A DNA stretch of 64,000 bases, from positions 24,207-88,206 of the forward strand of contig JBLHPE010000002.1 in NCBI GenBank assembly GCA_047624005.1, given 5' to 3'. The stretch comes from Ascidiaceihabitans sp047624005 (GTDB lineage: Bacteria; Pseudomonadota; Alphaproteobacteria; Rhodobacterales; Rhodobacteraceae). Of the stretch, positions 41,825 to 51,203 are shown in pieces (position 1 is the first letter of the stretch; every line of letters starts with the position of its first letter). A model generated the notes under the pieces. It worked only from the letters and a program-made list of their open reading frames with translations. It was not told the origin of the DNA and made no database searches. The translations under genes and the position numbers were made by a program.

Positions 41825-43473
41825 TGGAAGCAGATTATATCATTGTCGGAGCAGGAAGCGCAGGATGCGCTATCGCTTATCGTTTGGCAGAGGCGGGGGA
41901 ATCCGTTTTGGTCATCGAACACGGGGGCACAGACATGGGGCCACTGATCCAAATGCCAGCGGCGTTGTCCTACCCAATGAATATGAAGATGTACGATTGG
42001 GGATATGAATCTGAACCAGAACCACATTTGGAAGGGCGTCGTTTGGCCTGTCCACGTGGTAAGGTAATCGGTGGATCGTCTTCGATCAACGGAATGGTCT
42101 ATGTGCGCGGTCATGCCAAAGATTTCGACCACTGGGCCGAAAGTGGGGCCGACGGTTGGTCCTACGCCGACGTTCTCCCATACTACAAACGCATGGAAAC
42201 GTGGGATGACAACGGACATGGCGGCGATCCAGAATGGCGCGGTACGGATGGACCCCTGCATGTCACGCGCGGGCCACGGGAAAATCCATTGTTCAAAGCC
42301 TTTGTCGAGGCGGGAAAGCAAGCAGGGTACGAGGCCACCGACGACTACAACGGTCAAAAGCAAGAGGGCTTTGGCCCGATGGAACAGACCGTTTACAAAG
42401 GCCGTCGCTGGTCTGCGGCCAACGCTTACCTGCGACCCGCATTAAAACATGACAATTGCACTTTGATGAATGGCTTGGTGGAAAAGGTCATCATCGAAGA
42501 TGGCCGTGCGATGGGCGTTGTCCTTGCGGGTGGAAAGACAGTCGCCGCCAAACGTGAAGTCATTCTAGCAGCCTCGTCCATCAACTCCCCTAAACTCTTG
42601 ATGTTGTCGGGGATCGGTCCAGCTGCGCACCTAAAAGAACATGGTATTGAGGTAATCGCTGATCGCCCCGGTGTCGGTCAGAACCTACAAGACCATCTTG
42701 AGCTGTATATGCAGATGGCGGCCAGCAAGCCGATTACGTTGTATAAGCATTGGAACTTGATCTCTAAGGCATTGATAGGGGCGCAATGGTTGTTCTTGAA
42801 GACGGGCCTCGGGTCGTCAAACCAGTTCGAAAGTGCTGCCTTTATTCGGTCACGCGCTGGCGTTGATTATCCAGATATCCAATACCACTTCTTACCCATC
42901 GCGGTGCGCTATGATGGCAAGGTTGCCGCCGAAGGGCATGGCTTTCAAGCTCACACCGGCCCTATGCGATCTGTTTCACGTGGATCTGTCACGTTGCGCT
43001 CAGGTGACCCTGCCGATGCGCCAAAGATCTTGTTTAACTACATGTCTGATCCGTCCGATTGGGAAGACTTCCGCAACTGTATCCGCCTAACCCGCGAGAT
43101 TTTTGCCCAAGATGCGTTTAAGCCCTACGTCAAAAACGAGATTCAGCCAGGGGCCAATGTACAAACAGACGCTGAGTTGGATGCTTTCATCTCTGAACAT
43201 GTCGAAAGCGCGTATCACCCTTGCGGCACATGCCGAATGGGGCGTCGGGATGATCCTGATGCCGTTGTCGATCCTACAGGAAGAGTGATCGGTGTGGAGG
43301 GACTGCGTGTTGCTGACAGCAGTGTTTTCCCTCGTATCACCAATGGTAATTTGAACGGCCCATCCATCATGGTTGGTGAAAAGATGTCAGACCATATCTT
43401 GGGCCGCGATCCGCTTGGTAAAGCCAACGATGAACCTTGGATGCATCCAAATTGGGAAACAGAGCAAAGGTAA
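41824..43473 (+). CDS. betA: Choline dehydrogenase (GMC oxidoreductase)
   Basis: 549 residues. FAD-binding IIVGAGSAGCAIAYRLAEAG at residue 5, GMC signatures GGSSSINGMVYVRGHAKDFD (near 83) and the C-terminal ESAYHPCGTCRMGRRDDPDA with active-site His (near 460) and FPRITNGNLNGPSIMVGEK. Oxidises choline to betaine aldehyde at the membrane. Last gene of the bet operon. Confidence 0.96.
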   Translation: MEADYIIVGAGSAGCAIAYRLAEAGESVLVIEHGGTDMGPLIQMPAALSYPMNMKMYDWGYESEPEPHLEGRRLACPRGKVIGGSSSINGMVYVRGHAKDFDHWAESGADGWSYADVLPYYKRMETWDDNGHGGDPEWRGTDGPLHVTRGPRENPLFKAFVEAGKQAGYEATDDYNGQKQEGFGPMEQTVYKGRRWSAANAYLRPALKHDNCTLMNGLVEKVIIEDGRAMGVVLAGGKTVAAKREVILAASSINSPKLLMLSGIGPAAHLKEHGIEVIADRPGVGQNLQDHLELYMQMAASKPITLYKHWNLISKALIGAQWLFLKTGLGSSNQFESAAFIRSRAGVDYPDIQYHFLPIAVRYDGKVAAEGHGFQAHTGPMRSVSRGSVTLRSGDPADAPKILFNYMSDPSDWEDFRNCIRLTREIFAQDAFKPYVKNEIQPGANVQTDAELDAFISEHVESAYHPCGTCRMGRRDDPDAVVDPTGRVIGVEGLRVADSSVFPRITNGNLNGPSIMVGEKMSDHILGRDPLGKANDEPWMHPNWETEQR

Positions 43474-43559
43474 ATCACGAACAATTGAATTAGCGTTCTG
43501 GTAACCTTTATGACCAAATACGCTTGAAAAGCTGAACGGCAGCCTGCATTTGTAGCTCT

Positions 43560-44213
43560 ATGTTAATACTTTGTGCGCTGTTCGTTCTTCTTTGTTTACC
43601 TTCGTTAACAATGGCCGATTTTTCGGGCAGTATTGTTGTGATTGACGGCGATACTATAGATGTCGGCGATGTGCGTGTTCGTATTCACGGGATCGACGCG
43701 CCGGAACAGGACCAGAAATGCACCTCGGGACAAAACTTATCATGGGCCCGCGGTGCGTGGGTCAGCGATCAGGTGCGCGAACGATTTCAAGGCCAAAGGG
43801 CAACTTGTAGGCGGATCGAGATCGACAAATACGGGCGCGTAGTTGCGACTTGTAAAGTCAACGGTGAAGATATTGGACGGGCGCTAGTTTCTGACGGTCT
43901 GGCGTTTGCTTATCGCGAGTATTCGATGGCCTATGATCTGGATGAAAAAGGGGCTGCCGTGAATGATCGTGGTCTGCATGCCAGTCGCGTCCAAAGCCCC
44001 GCACAATACCGCAAAACCCGTGCCAAAGGTCGTATCCCGCCAGATCGAAACTGTGCGATCAAAGGCAATATTTCATCTAGTGGTACGCGCATTTTTCACG
44101 AAGCTGGACAGAAATTTTATGAACGTACGGGTATAAATACGCGCAAAGGCGAGCGCTGGTTTTGTAGCGTCGACGAGGCTGTTAAAGCTGGTTGGCGAAA
44201 ATCACGTCGTTAA
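43560..44213 (+). CDS. Secreted thermonuclease (SNase) with C-terminal sunset domain
   Basis: 217 residues. Signal peptide MLILCALFVLLCLPSLTMA. The SNase domain has VIDGDTIDVGDVRVRIHGID (Asp ligands) and YGRVVATCKVNGEDIGRALV with the catalytic Arg in the IHGIDAPEQ part and another near 115. A C-terminal segment (NCAIKGNISSSGTRIFHEAG, then GERWFCSVDEAVKAGWR) matches the sunset domain often attached to such nucleases. Exported nuclease; role may be nucleotide scavenging. Its stop overlaps convergent pccR. Confidence 0.88.
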   Translation: MLILCALFVLLCLPSLTMADFSGSIVVIDGDTIDVGDVRVRIHGIDAPEQDQKCTSGQNLSWARGAWVSDQVRERFQGQRATCRRIEIDKYGRVVATCKVNGEDIGRALVSDGLAFAYREYSMAYDLDEKGAAVNDRGLHASRVQSPAQYRKTRAKGRIPPDRNCAIKGNISSSGTRIFHEAGQKFYERTGINTRKGERWFCSVDEAVKAGWRKSRR

Positions 44214-45610
44214 GTAACACGGTAAGGCAAAACATCACGGGTATCAGTATCTACCAATAGCTTGCGTTCCAGAGGTGGAACCGAGCGTTGGTGGCACGTC
44301 GTGCGTTCGCAAATCCGACACGAAATACCGATGGGTTCAAAGGCATCCGCGCGGTTAAAATCCATCCCTTCGGCGTAGACCAATGAACTGGCGTGTTCGA
44401 TCTCGCATCCAAGCGCGATTGCAAAGCGGCGGACAGGTGCACCAAAGCGCCCTGCTGGTTTCGAGACATCACGGGCCAAACTGATATAACGGACCCCGTC
44501 AGGGGTCTCGGCCAATTGACGCAGAAACTGGCCAGGCAATTCGAATGCACGATGGACATTCCACAGCGGACAGGCCCCGCCAAATCGCGCAAACTGGAAG
44601 CGGGTGGCAGAGTGACGTTTGGTGATGGTTCCTGCTTGGTCAACGCGCACAAAGAAAAACGGAATACCTTTGGCACCAGGGCGTTGGAGTGTGGACAGGC
44701 GGTGCGCCACTTGTTCGATTGATGCGCCAAAACGCCCAGCTAACAATTCGACGTCGTGCCTGTTCTCTTGGGCGGCGGCCAGAAACGTCGTGTAAGGCAT
44801 TAAAGCAGCCCCTGCAAAATAATTGGCAAGGCCGATCTTGGCGATCCCGCGTGCCTCGGACGTCTGGAATCTTGCGAGATCAAGAGTTACTTCAAGCAAC
44901 GCATTTTGACGGATCAACGCGACTTGCAGCAGAATTTGGAAAGTCTGTGTTTCGGGTGTCGTGCGGGTTGAGATCTGCAATACCTTGGTCGCTGGATCGT
45001 AATTACGGACACGATCATGATCGACGAATTCTACCCTAACCCCAAGACTTCCAAGTGATGCGATTGCACCGACACGGACGTTCTCATGACGGTCAAAGGA
45101 GGCGGAAAAATGTTCCGCAGCACGATCAACAGGATCGATGTAGTTGTCACAATAATGAAAGAAATCGCGGACCTCTTCCCATGGGCTTTGGCGGGTGCGC
45201 GCGTCGTCACGGCCCAATGCTTCGTCCAATGAGGCAAGGCGCTCGTGGGTTTGCCGATAGCTTTGGTGCAATTCGATAAAGGCACGGGCTAAGGAAGGGG
45301 CATTGGAGGCCGCAAGACGCAGGTCGGCCATTGGTGGCATATCGTTGGAAAAAACTGGATCGGACAGCACCTCGCGCAGATCACTGACCAACCGTTCGCT
45401 GTCGCCAACGCTTAGCTCGGTGACGTCCATACCGAACTCACCTGCCAGCGCCAATACGACAGTTGTACTGACGGGGCGGTTATTATTTTCCATTTGGTTA
45501 AGATAGGGTAGGGACACGCCCAACTTGGCGGCAAAGTCTTTTTGGGTCAGGCCAATGCGTGTGCGCAATTCGCGCAGCTTTGCCCCAGCGTATAGTTTTT
45601 GCGTCGCCAT
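44210..45610 (-). CDS. pccR: PccR-type short-chain fatty acyl-CoA regulator (ScfR family)
   Basis: 466 residues. XRE helix-turn-helix at residues 10-65 (RIGLTQKDFAAKLGVSLPYL), a central ImmA/IrrE-like (DUF955) part and a C-terminal ScfR domain with a Cys cluster (GISCRICERTTCHQRSVPPL). In Rhodobacter sphaeroides the PccR member of this group controls propionyl-CoA carboxylase. Here it sits two genes from pccB, and TTTGCAA-type sites occur in front of it and of pccB, supporting autoregulation and pcc control. Confidence 0.9.
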   Translation of the reverse strand: MATQKLYAGAKLRELRTRIGLTQKDFAAKLGVSLPYLNQMENNNRPVSTTVVLALAGEFGMDVTELSVGDSERLVSDLREVLSDPVFSNDMPPMADLRLAASNAPSLARAFIELHQSYRQTHERLASLDEALGRDDARTRQSPWEEVRDFFHYCDNYIDPVDRAAEHFSASFDRHENVRVGAIASLGSLGVRVEFVDHDRVRNYDPATKVLQISTRTTPETQTFQILLQVALIRQNALLEVTLDLARFQTSEARGIAKIGLANYFAGAALMPYTTFLAAAQENRHDVELLAGRFGASIEQVAHRLSTLQRPGAKGIPFFFVRVDQAGTITKRHSATRFQFARFGGACPLWNVHRAFELPGQFLRQLAETPDGVRYISLARDVSKPAGRFGAPVRRFAIALGCEIEHASSLVYAEGMDFNRADAFEPIGISCRICERTTCHQRSVPPLERKLLVDTDTRDVLPYRVT

Positions 45611-45620
45611 TGTGGATACC

Positions 45621-45659
45621 TTTGCAACTTTGCAGTTAAGTTAGGGTAGCTTTGCAAAG
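45621..45659. promoter_or_regulatory. Candidate PccR binding sites upstream of pccR
   Basis: TTTGCAACTTTGCAG (45621-45635) and CTTTGCAAAG (45650-45659), the second a perfect palindrome, lie just upstream of the pccR start. The same words occur before pccB. Likely autoregulation. Confidence 0.65.
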
Positions 45660-45683
45660 TTAGGTGTGCAAGCGGCGTAGTCG

Positions 45684-46907
45684 TTATTCCCGACCTGACT
45701 TTAAACGAGCCTCGCGGCGGTACACTGCCAGAATGGCGACCACGGCTGCCATGGACGTAAACATCATGATTAAAATCAATGGGTAAGCACCTGTTTCCGG
45801 TTTCAATAGGAACACGGCTAAAGATGCCAAGCATGCGCCGCCGCCAATCATAATTGCGCCCCCAAGTCCAGAAGCGGTGCCAGCCAGATGTGGCCGCACA
45901 GACAACATGCCCGCTGTTGCATTTGGTATGACCATACCATTACCAAGGCCTATAATCGTCATCAGTCCAAAGAAAGTGCTGGGTGATCCAAATCCCAACC
46001 AGAACACAGCCAGCATCAATGCCGTGCCGCTGCTGACGGCGATGGCGCCCACTAAAATCAGCCGGTTAACGCCCAGCCTTTGTGCATTTCGCCCTGTATA
46101 CCAATTGCCAGCAAAATAACCGACAGCGGGCGCGCCGAAGAATATGCCAACCCATTTTGGTGACATTCCAAAGACAACAGAGCCCACAAATGGCCCGCCG
46201 CCTAAGTATGCAAAAAATGCACCTGAGCTAAATGCGGATGCTAAGCAATAGCCCCAAAAGCGCGGAGATCGTAGTAGTTCTGGATATTCTTTGAACTGTT
46301 GCGTCAGAGTTAAACCAGAAGGTTTTACGGTCTCACCTAGGTCGCGCCAAACCAGTGCGAGCAATGCCGTTCCCGCCAGTAAAAAGGCCCAGAAGTTCGC
46401 TTTCCATCCGAAGAACTCGTCCAGCAGGCCGCCGATTGCCGGGCTGATCATAGGGACCACTGCCATGCCCATTGTGACATAGGCCAACATGGATGCAGAC
46501 TGTTCTTGGTCGAATGAATCGCGAATTACCGCGCGACTTAGAACCATACAAACCGCGATTGCGGCTTGGATCATTCGGAAAAATAAAAACACTGTGGCGT
46601 TGGTGGCTAGAATGCACCCGACCGTTGCAAACAGGAATACGACGATCCCAGTCAGCAGGATTGGTCGTCGGCCAAAACGGTCGGAAATTGGGCCAATGAA
46701 TATCTGAAGGGCTGCGCTGACGTATAAGAACAGCGGCACCGAAAGGGCCATTACGCCGTCAGCTACACCAAACTGTTTGGCCATCTGCGGCAAGCTTGGC
46801 AAAAACATATTCATGACCATCGCAGACATGCCTGCTAGAACGATCAGTGTGAAAATATGCGGCGGGGTTGTGCGATCCATAAAACGGATCGTGGGTTTGT
46901 TTTGCAT
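45684..46907 (-). CDS. Bcr/CflA-type multidrug efflux MFS transporter
   Basis: 407 residues from ATG 46907; an ATG 12 codons upstream (46943) is also open. Twelve helices; MFS motif A is GPISDRFGRRPILLTG near residue 80. The N-terminus (RFMDRTTPPHIFTLIVLAGM) matches the roseobacter DHA1/Bcr type. Substrate not known. It lies between pccR and pccB and shares the pccB control region, so it may respond to the same regulator. Confidence 0.87.
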   Translation of the reverse strand: MQNKPTIRFMDRTTPPHIFTLIVLAGMSAMVMNMFLPSLPQMAKQFGVADGVMALSVPLFLYVSAALQIFIGPISDRFGRRPILLTGIVVFLFATVGCILATNATVFLFFRMIQAAIAVCMVLSRAVIRDSFDQEQSASMLAYVTMGMAVVPMISPAIGGLLDEFFGWKANFWAFLLAGTALLALVWRDLGETVKPSGLTLTQQFKEYPELLRSPRFWGYCLASAFSSGAFFAYLGGGPFVGSVVFGMSPKWVGIFFGAPAVGYFAGNWYTGRNAQRLGVNRLILVGAIAVSSGTALMLAVFWLGFGSPSTFFGLMTIIGLGNGMVIPNATAGMLSVRPHLAGTASGLGGAIMIGGGACLASLAVFLLKPETGAYPLILIMMFTSMAAVVAILAVYRREARLKSGRE

Positions 46908-46968
46908 ACTCAATGGGTATGGAGCCTGTCGAGCGTTGTCCATATGGGCCGTGACGTCGAAATAAATT

Positions 46969-46991
46969 TATGCAACTTTGCAATTTGCATA
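46969..46991. promoter_or_regulatory. Candidate PccR binding site (first) in the MFS/pccB divergent region
   Basis: TATGCAA-C-TTTGCAA-TTTGCATA: three direct or inverted half-sites of TTTGCAA, palindromic at the outer ends (TATGCAA / TTTGCATA). Same words as upstream of pccR. Confidence 0.65.
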
Positions 46992-47007
46992 AACGCCTTT
47001 GAATATT

Positions 47008-47017
47008 ATTTGCAAAT
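47008..47017. promoter_or_regulatory. Candidate PccR binding site (second) upstream of pccB
   Basis: ATTTGCAAAT is a perfect palindrome, embedded in AATATT-A-TTTGCAAATATT. It lies about 70 bases before the pccB start. Confidence 0.6.
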
Positions 47018-47084
47018 ATTCCAGTTGATGCTTTGGTCTGCCCTTAAGTCTTGATATACGCATACAAAATCGCAAACGGGGCCG

Positions 47085-48620
47085 ATGATGAAAGATATTC
47101 TGACAGAACTGAATGACCGTCGTGAGGCTGCGCGCCTTGGGGGCGGCCAAAAGCGTATCGATGCACAGCATGGGCGTGGCAAACTGACTGCGCGTGAGCG
47201 TATCGATCTGTTGCTTGATGAGGGGTCTTTCGAAGAGTTTGACATGTTCGTCAGTCACCGTTGTACAGATTTTGGTATGGAAAATCAAAAGCCTGCAGGT
47301 GACGGGGTTGTTACAGGTTGGGGTACGATCAACGGCCGTATGGTCTATGTGTTCTCGCAAGACTTCACGGTCTTTGGTGGTTCCTTGTCTGAAACCCATG
47401 CCCAGAAGATTTGTAAAATCCAAGACATGGCGATCCAGAATGGTGCGCCAATTATTGGCATCAACGACTCTGGTGGTGCGCGAATCCAAGAAGGTGTTGC
47501 GTCGCTTGCGGGATATGCCGAAGTGTTCCAGCGGAATGTTTTGGCATCTGGCGTTGTTCCGCAAATCAGTTTGATAATGGGCCCCTGTGCCGGTGGCGCT
47601 GTTTATTCCCCTGCGATGACCGACTTTATCTTTATGGTAAAGGACACGTCTTACATGTTTGTAACAGGACCGGACGTTGTTAAGACCGTCACGAATGAGG
47701 TGGTCACGGCCGAAGAATTAGGTGGGGCCTCGACCCACACCAAAAAGTCATCCGTGGCTGATGGTGCGTTCGAGAACGATGTTGAAGCATTGGCCGAAGT
47801 GCGTCGCCTTGTAGACTTTCTACCGTTGTCAAATCGCGAGAAGCCGCCAGTGCGTCCATTCTTTGATGAACCGGGCCGTGTTGAGGCATCGCTTGATACG
47901 TTGATCCCAGAAAACACGAACACGCCATACGATATGAAAGAGCTTATTCATAAGCTTGCGGACGAGGGCGATTTTTACGAGATTCAGGAAGAGTTCGCTA
48001 AAAACATCCTAACTGGTTTCATCCGGCTTGAGGGTAGCACTGTTGGCGTTGTGGCCAACCAGCCGATGATTTTGGCAGGGTGTTTGGACATCGATAGCTC
48101 GCGCAAAGCGGCGCGTTTTGTGCGGTTCTGCGATGCGTTTGAAATCCCGATTTTAACGCTTGTGGATGTGCCTGGTTTCTTGCCTGGAACCAGCCAAGAA
48201 TATGGCGGCGTTATCAAACACGGTGCTAAGTTGTTGTTTGCCTATGGCGAGGCGACTGTCCCGAAAGTCACTGTTATTACACGCAAAGCCTACGGTGGTG
48301 CCTATGATGTTATGTCGTCCAAGCACCTTCGTGGCGATTTCAACTATGCGTGGCCAACAGCCGAAATCGCTGTGATGGGTGCCAAAGGGGCGACCGAAAT
48401 TATTCACCGTGCTGACCTTGGTGATGCTGAGAAAATTGCGCAGCACGCTGCGGATTATGAAGAACGGTTCGCCAATCCCTTTGTGGCTGCAGAACGCGGG
48501 TTTATTGATGAGGTCATCCAGCCACGTTCAACCCGTAAGCGCGTGAGCCGCGCGTTTGCGTCACTTCGGGGCAAGTCCCTGAAGAACCCGTGGAAAAAAC
48601 ACGACAATATCCCGCTCTGA
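47085..48620 (+). CDS. pccB: Propionyl-CoA carboxylase beta subunit
   Basis: 511 residues. Carboxyltransferase subunit of the biotin enzyme that turns propionyl-CoA into methylmalonyl-CoA. N-terminus KDILTELNDRREAARLGGG, acyl-CoA binding INDSGGARIQEGVASLAGYA near 128, GPCAGGAVYSPAMTDFIFMV near 168, and GGAYDVMSSKHLRGDFNYAW near 403. Two adjacent ATG codons at 47085 and 47088 are both possible starts. It is separated from pccA by several small genes. Confidence 0.96.
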   Translation: MMKDILTELNDRREAARLGGGQKRIDAQHGRGKLTARERIDLLLDEGSFEEFDMFVSHRCTDFGMENQKPAGDGVVTGWGTINGRMVYVFSQDFTVFGGSLSETHAQKICKIQDMAIQNGAPIIGINDSGGARIQEGVASLAGYAEVFQRNVLASGVVPQISLIMGPCAGGAVYSPAMTDFIFMVKDTSYMFVTGPDVVKTVTNEVVTAEELGGASTHTKKSSVADGAFENDVEALAEVRRLVDFLPLSNREKPPVRPFFDEPGRVEASLDTLIPENTNTPYDMKELIHKLADEGDFYEIQEEFAKNILTGFIRLEGSTVGVVANQPMILAGCLDIDSSRKAARFVRFCDAFEIPILTLVDVPGFLPGTSQEYGGVIKHGAKLLFAYGEATVPKVTVITRKAYGGAYDVMSSKHLRGDFNYAWPTAEIAVMGAKGATEIIHRADLGDAEKIAQHAADYEERFANPFVAAERGFIDEVIQPRSTRKRVSRAFASLRGKSLKNPWKKHDNIPL

Positions 48621-48623
48621 TCG

Positions 48624-48977
48624 ATGGCAAAGGGTTGGCACATCACAAAAAGTGAGGGGCAGGTGACAGTATCACGTCAACTACCTGCACGCTTTGACGT
48701 CGCTGTTGAAACGCAGCTGGCTGGCGGCAATGCTGCGCGCCTTGCGATGCAAATTCGGCAGGATTTGTGGCGGGCATTGCAGAACGTTCGTGGCTTTTCA
48801 CCTGTTGTACAGATTACGTCTGTTGATGGCCAAATGAATGTCCAAGCAGGCGGGCGTGTGATGGGCAAAGTCACTGCAAATTTGACAGCTGAAATTGCAG
48901 CGGTTTTGGAAAATGCCGAAAATCGGACCCGTTGGCTGAAATGCGCTGGATATCAACGACTTAAGGGGTCGGTATAA
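48624..48977 (+). CDS. Small conserved-looking protein in the pcc locus, function unknown
   Basis: 117 residues, starting 4 bases after the pccB stop. Soluble, no signal peptide. Contains RFDVAVETQLAGGNAARLAM and QNVRGFSPVVQITSVDGQM. The ATG has GATCG but no strong ribosome binding site, so coupling to pccB is likely. Its stop overlaps the next start (TAATG). Similar small proteins follow pccB in roseobacter genomes as far as I recall; I do not know the function. Confidence 0.72.
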   Translation: MAKGWHITKSEGQVTVSRQLPARFDVAVETQLAGGNAARLAMQIRQDLWRALQNVRGFSPVVQITSVDGQMNVQAGGRVMGKVTANLTAEIAAVLENAENRTRWLKCAGYQRLKGSV

Positions 48978-49372
48978 TGTCGGTATTACGTCGGTATTGC
49001 GTCGGTGCGTTTTTGGTAATGATCGCAGGTAGTGCGGTCGCCCAAGACGTGCCATCAGGGCAACCGGTATCCCTGCATGAAGTGCTGATCGACAACGTGA
49101 ACAATGAAAGTTGGTTGCGCTTCAGATTTATAGCGCCGCGCATCGCGCGTGCAGATGGTGATATAACCTACGGTGACGCCGCCCTTGATATGGAACATTT
49201 ATGTGCGTCTTTTGTCTTGCCCTATTTGTCCGAATATGACCTCAGCAGTGATATGATTGTGATCTCTTTGGCGGACCAAAAAACCGAATTTGGTGATACC
49301 AATCCGGACGCGACCCAGTTTTTCGACGCTTTTAGAGTCAAAAACAAGGCCTGTATCTGGGAGGCTTTTTGA
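48977..49372 (+). CDS. Secreted protein resembling DUF6497
   Basis: 131 residues with a signal peptide (VGAFLVMIAGSAVA, cleaved before QDVPSGQ). The mature protein includes SWLRFRFIAPRIAR, MEHLCASFVLPYLSEYD and NKACIWEAF, with two Cys near 75 and 127 likely forming a disulfide. Recognised only as a DUF6497-like roseobacter protein. The start region holds a short repeat (GGTCGGTATAATG, TCGGTATTACG, TCGGTATTGCG). Confidence 0.72.
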   Translation: MSVLRRYCVGAFLVMIAGSAVAQDVPSGQPVSLHEVLIDNVNNESWLRFRFIAPRIARADGDITYGDAALDMEHLCASFVLPYLSEYDLSSDMIVISLADQKTEFGDTNPDATQFFDAFRVKNKACIWEAF

Positions 49373-49586
49373 TGCATCCACAATATGTTGCGATACGGTC
49401 TTCAACCAAGGGCCCTTCTGAGGCTTTAGAGTCACAATTCCGCTCAATGCCACGAGACGGATATATTTCAAACAAGGATTCCATTATGTTGCCTGCAGGG
49501 ATTTCCCAAGAAACCCTTACCTCAAGTACAGATGTGACGGCACAATCCGTGTCAGAGCATTCATTTTTCAGTAACAGGAGACATAG

Positions 49587-49733
49587 ATGTCAAAGAGCAT
49601 CAAACTATTGGCAACTTTCGGCTTTATCGCTGTCGTTGCTGCCTGTGCGCGCGAGCAGCAGGTCGAAGAATTTGTCGTTGTTGACCCAACCCCGATTTCG
49701 GTTGAGCCAGTACACACCGGCAAATACAAGTAA
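49587..49733 (+). CDS. 48-residue lipoprotein
   Basis: ATG 49587 with CAGGAG upstream. Lipoprotein signal (MSKSIKLLATFGFIAVVAAC, Cys20 lipidated) followed by a short acidic tail (REQQVEEFVVVDPTPISVEP). Too short for usual gene callers in some settings but with clear lipobox VAAC. Lies between the DUF6497-like gene and the 115-residue gene. Confidence 0.72.
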   Translation: MSKSIKLLATFGFIAVVAACAREQQVEEFVVVDPTPISVEPVHTGKYK

Positions 49734-49811
49734 TACACTTACGAGGTGGGCGTTGTCGCCCGCCTCGACCACTCCCCAAACTGATGGCCATTTGGCAGGG
49801 GAGGCAGCATC

Positions 49812-50159
49812 ATGCTGAAACATCGTGGCTTCCCTGGCCGTCTAAAGGGATCTGATTTCCAATTCACTTTGCGTCGTGCAAACCCCAAGGGGGTCACACC
49901 GATCACCCGTCGTGAACGCAAGAATGATCGCAAGCCTGCGGATCGTCGTGCGGATGCTGGGTTCATGGAAGCCCTGTGGGAACAATTTGGCGAACACCCG
50001 TTTGAGCGTGGCAACTTAGATGCGGGCCGCTTGTCGTGGTTGTTTGGCCGCGAGGTTATCCCAGCAGAAGAGACATTCGATCCCGAGGACTATGAGGCGT
50101 TGTTGGTCATAGATACGTCGATGGCGCGTGCCAATTTCCCTGAAGCGTTTGAGGAATAG
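49812..50159 (+). CDS. Basic protein of unknown function in the pcc locus
   Basis: 115 residues. Strongly basic N-terminus (MLKHRGFPGRLKGSDF, TPITRRERKNDRK), then acidic C-terminus (PEDYEALLVIDTSMARANFP). GGGGAGGCAGCATC precedes the ATG. No domain recognised; I recall similar proteins beside pcc genes of this group. Confidence 0.68.
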   Translation: MLKHRGFPGRLKGSDFQFTLRRANPKGVTPITRRERKNDRKPADRRADAGFMEALWEQFGEHPFERGNLDAGRLSWLFGREVIPAEETFDPEDYEALLVIDTSMARANFPEAFEE

Positions 50160-50490
50160 GCGCAATGCTGCTGCACATGCCCCCAAATCAGCAAAGCTTG
50201 GCCGATATGCGGACCTTTGCTGTGTGCCGCTTGGCGAAATGTGTGCGGCTGTGCAACTGTAGGTATACGGAGCCTGCATACAGTCACCACGTTGGTGATT
50301 GTTCTCATTTCCGTACCCCTTCCCCTTACGGGCGGCTGGCGTCTCTCGGCGCTTTGCTGCCCGTTTTTTTTGGAACTAACCCGTTGATTTGGCGATACTT
50401 TGCCGAACAAACGCCGCCGCGCGAACGTGCGTTGCGTAATGGTTCAAACCTGTCATCTGTGACTTTGAGAAAAGCAGCAGGAGACACACA

Positions 50491-50697
50491 ATGTCAGTTA
50501 AATTCTTCTTCATCGCCGGTAGCGCGTGTGCGGCCCTTGCGGGGTGCGGCGATACGGGTACGGACCAAGCGCTGTTTGGCGGAGCTGCAGGCGCGGGTAT
50601 TGCCGTTATCGCGAACGCCAACCCGATCAAAGGCGCGGTTATCGGCGCGGCGGGCAACTTTGTTTACTGTCAGGCCAACCCCGGAAAATGTAACTGA
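50491..50697 (+). CDS. 68-residue glycine-zipper-like lipoprotein
   Basis: ATG 50491 preceded by CAGGAGACACACA. Lipoprotein signal ends in LAGC (FFFIAGSACAALAGC, Cys19). The rest is Gly/Ala-rich (LFGGAAGAGIAVIA, GAVIGAAGNFVY), a glycine-zipper pattern seen in small envelope proteins, and ends with QANPGKCN. After its TGA, a different frame stays open and coding-like to about 51130, so a frameshift cannot be excluded. Confidence 0.72.
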   Translation: MSVKFFFIAGSACAALAGCGDTGTDQALFGGAAGAGIAVIANANPIKGAVIGAAGNFVYCQANPGKCN

Positions 50698-51203
50698 CGC
50701 TACCCGTCAGTCTGACTACAAAGCCGATCCGGCAACAGCAACGCTGCACCGGGTCGGTTTAGCACGCAAGGCGAAGGCCGAAGCGGGATGTTTGGAACGG
50801 ACCATCAGTGGCTATCAGGCTGGTACCTTCGGCGATAGCGGCAGTCCGACCGCCCCCCGTCGCATGAGCGGCAATGACAATGCCTTTGGTTATAATTTCC
50901 GTGTGCGTTCCTCCCGTCAGGCGACAATGTTGTATGTGCCGCCGGTGGAACATCGAACCGACACTGCGCACCAAAATAGGACAAGGTGTGATGGGATTGG
51001 CGCTTTCACGTATGTTGCGAAACCACAGGCACCTCTTCAGCGGTCTGTCGTGCAGATCGAAAATCTACCCAACGGCCCGCTGTGTCCTACTGATGCAGGT
51101 GTGCAACGCTGCCCAACTTACAGTTTACGTAATGTAAATTCGCGTCACTCCGTGATATCTAGACCTCAATGGGCGAAAACAGCCCAATTGAGAGGTAGTT
51201 CTA
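50698..51203. other. Coding-like stretch without a start, then the leader of the next lipoprotein
   Basis: In the plus frame containing SDYKADPATATLHRVGLA and GYQAGTFGDSGSPTAPRRMS, codons look natural to about 51130, but there is no ATG with a ribosome binding site. It could be the displaced C-terminus of the preceding lipoprotein after a frameshift, or a decayed gene. A hairpin (CTCAATGGGC / GCCCAATTGAG) sits at 51165-51192, just before the ATG at 51204. Confidence 0.35.
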
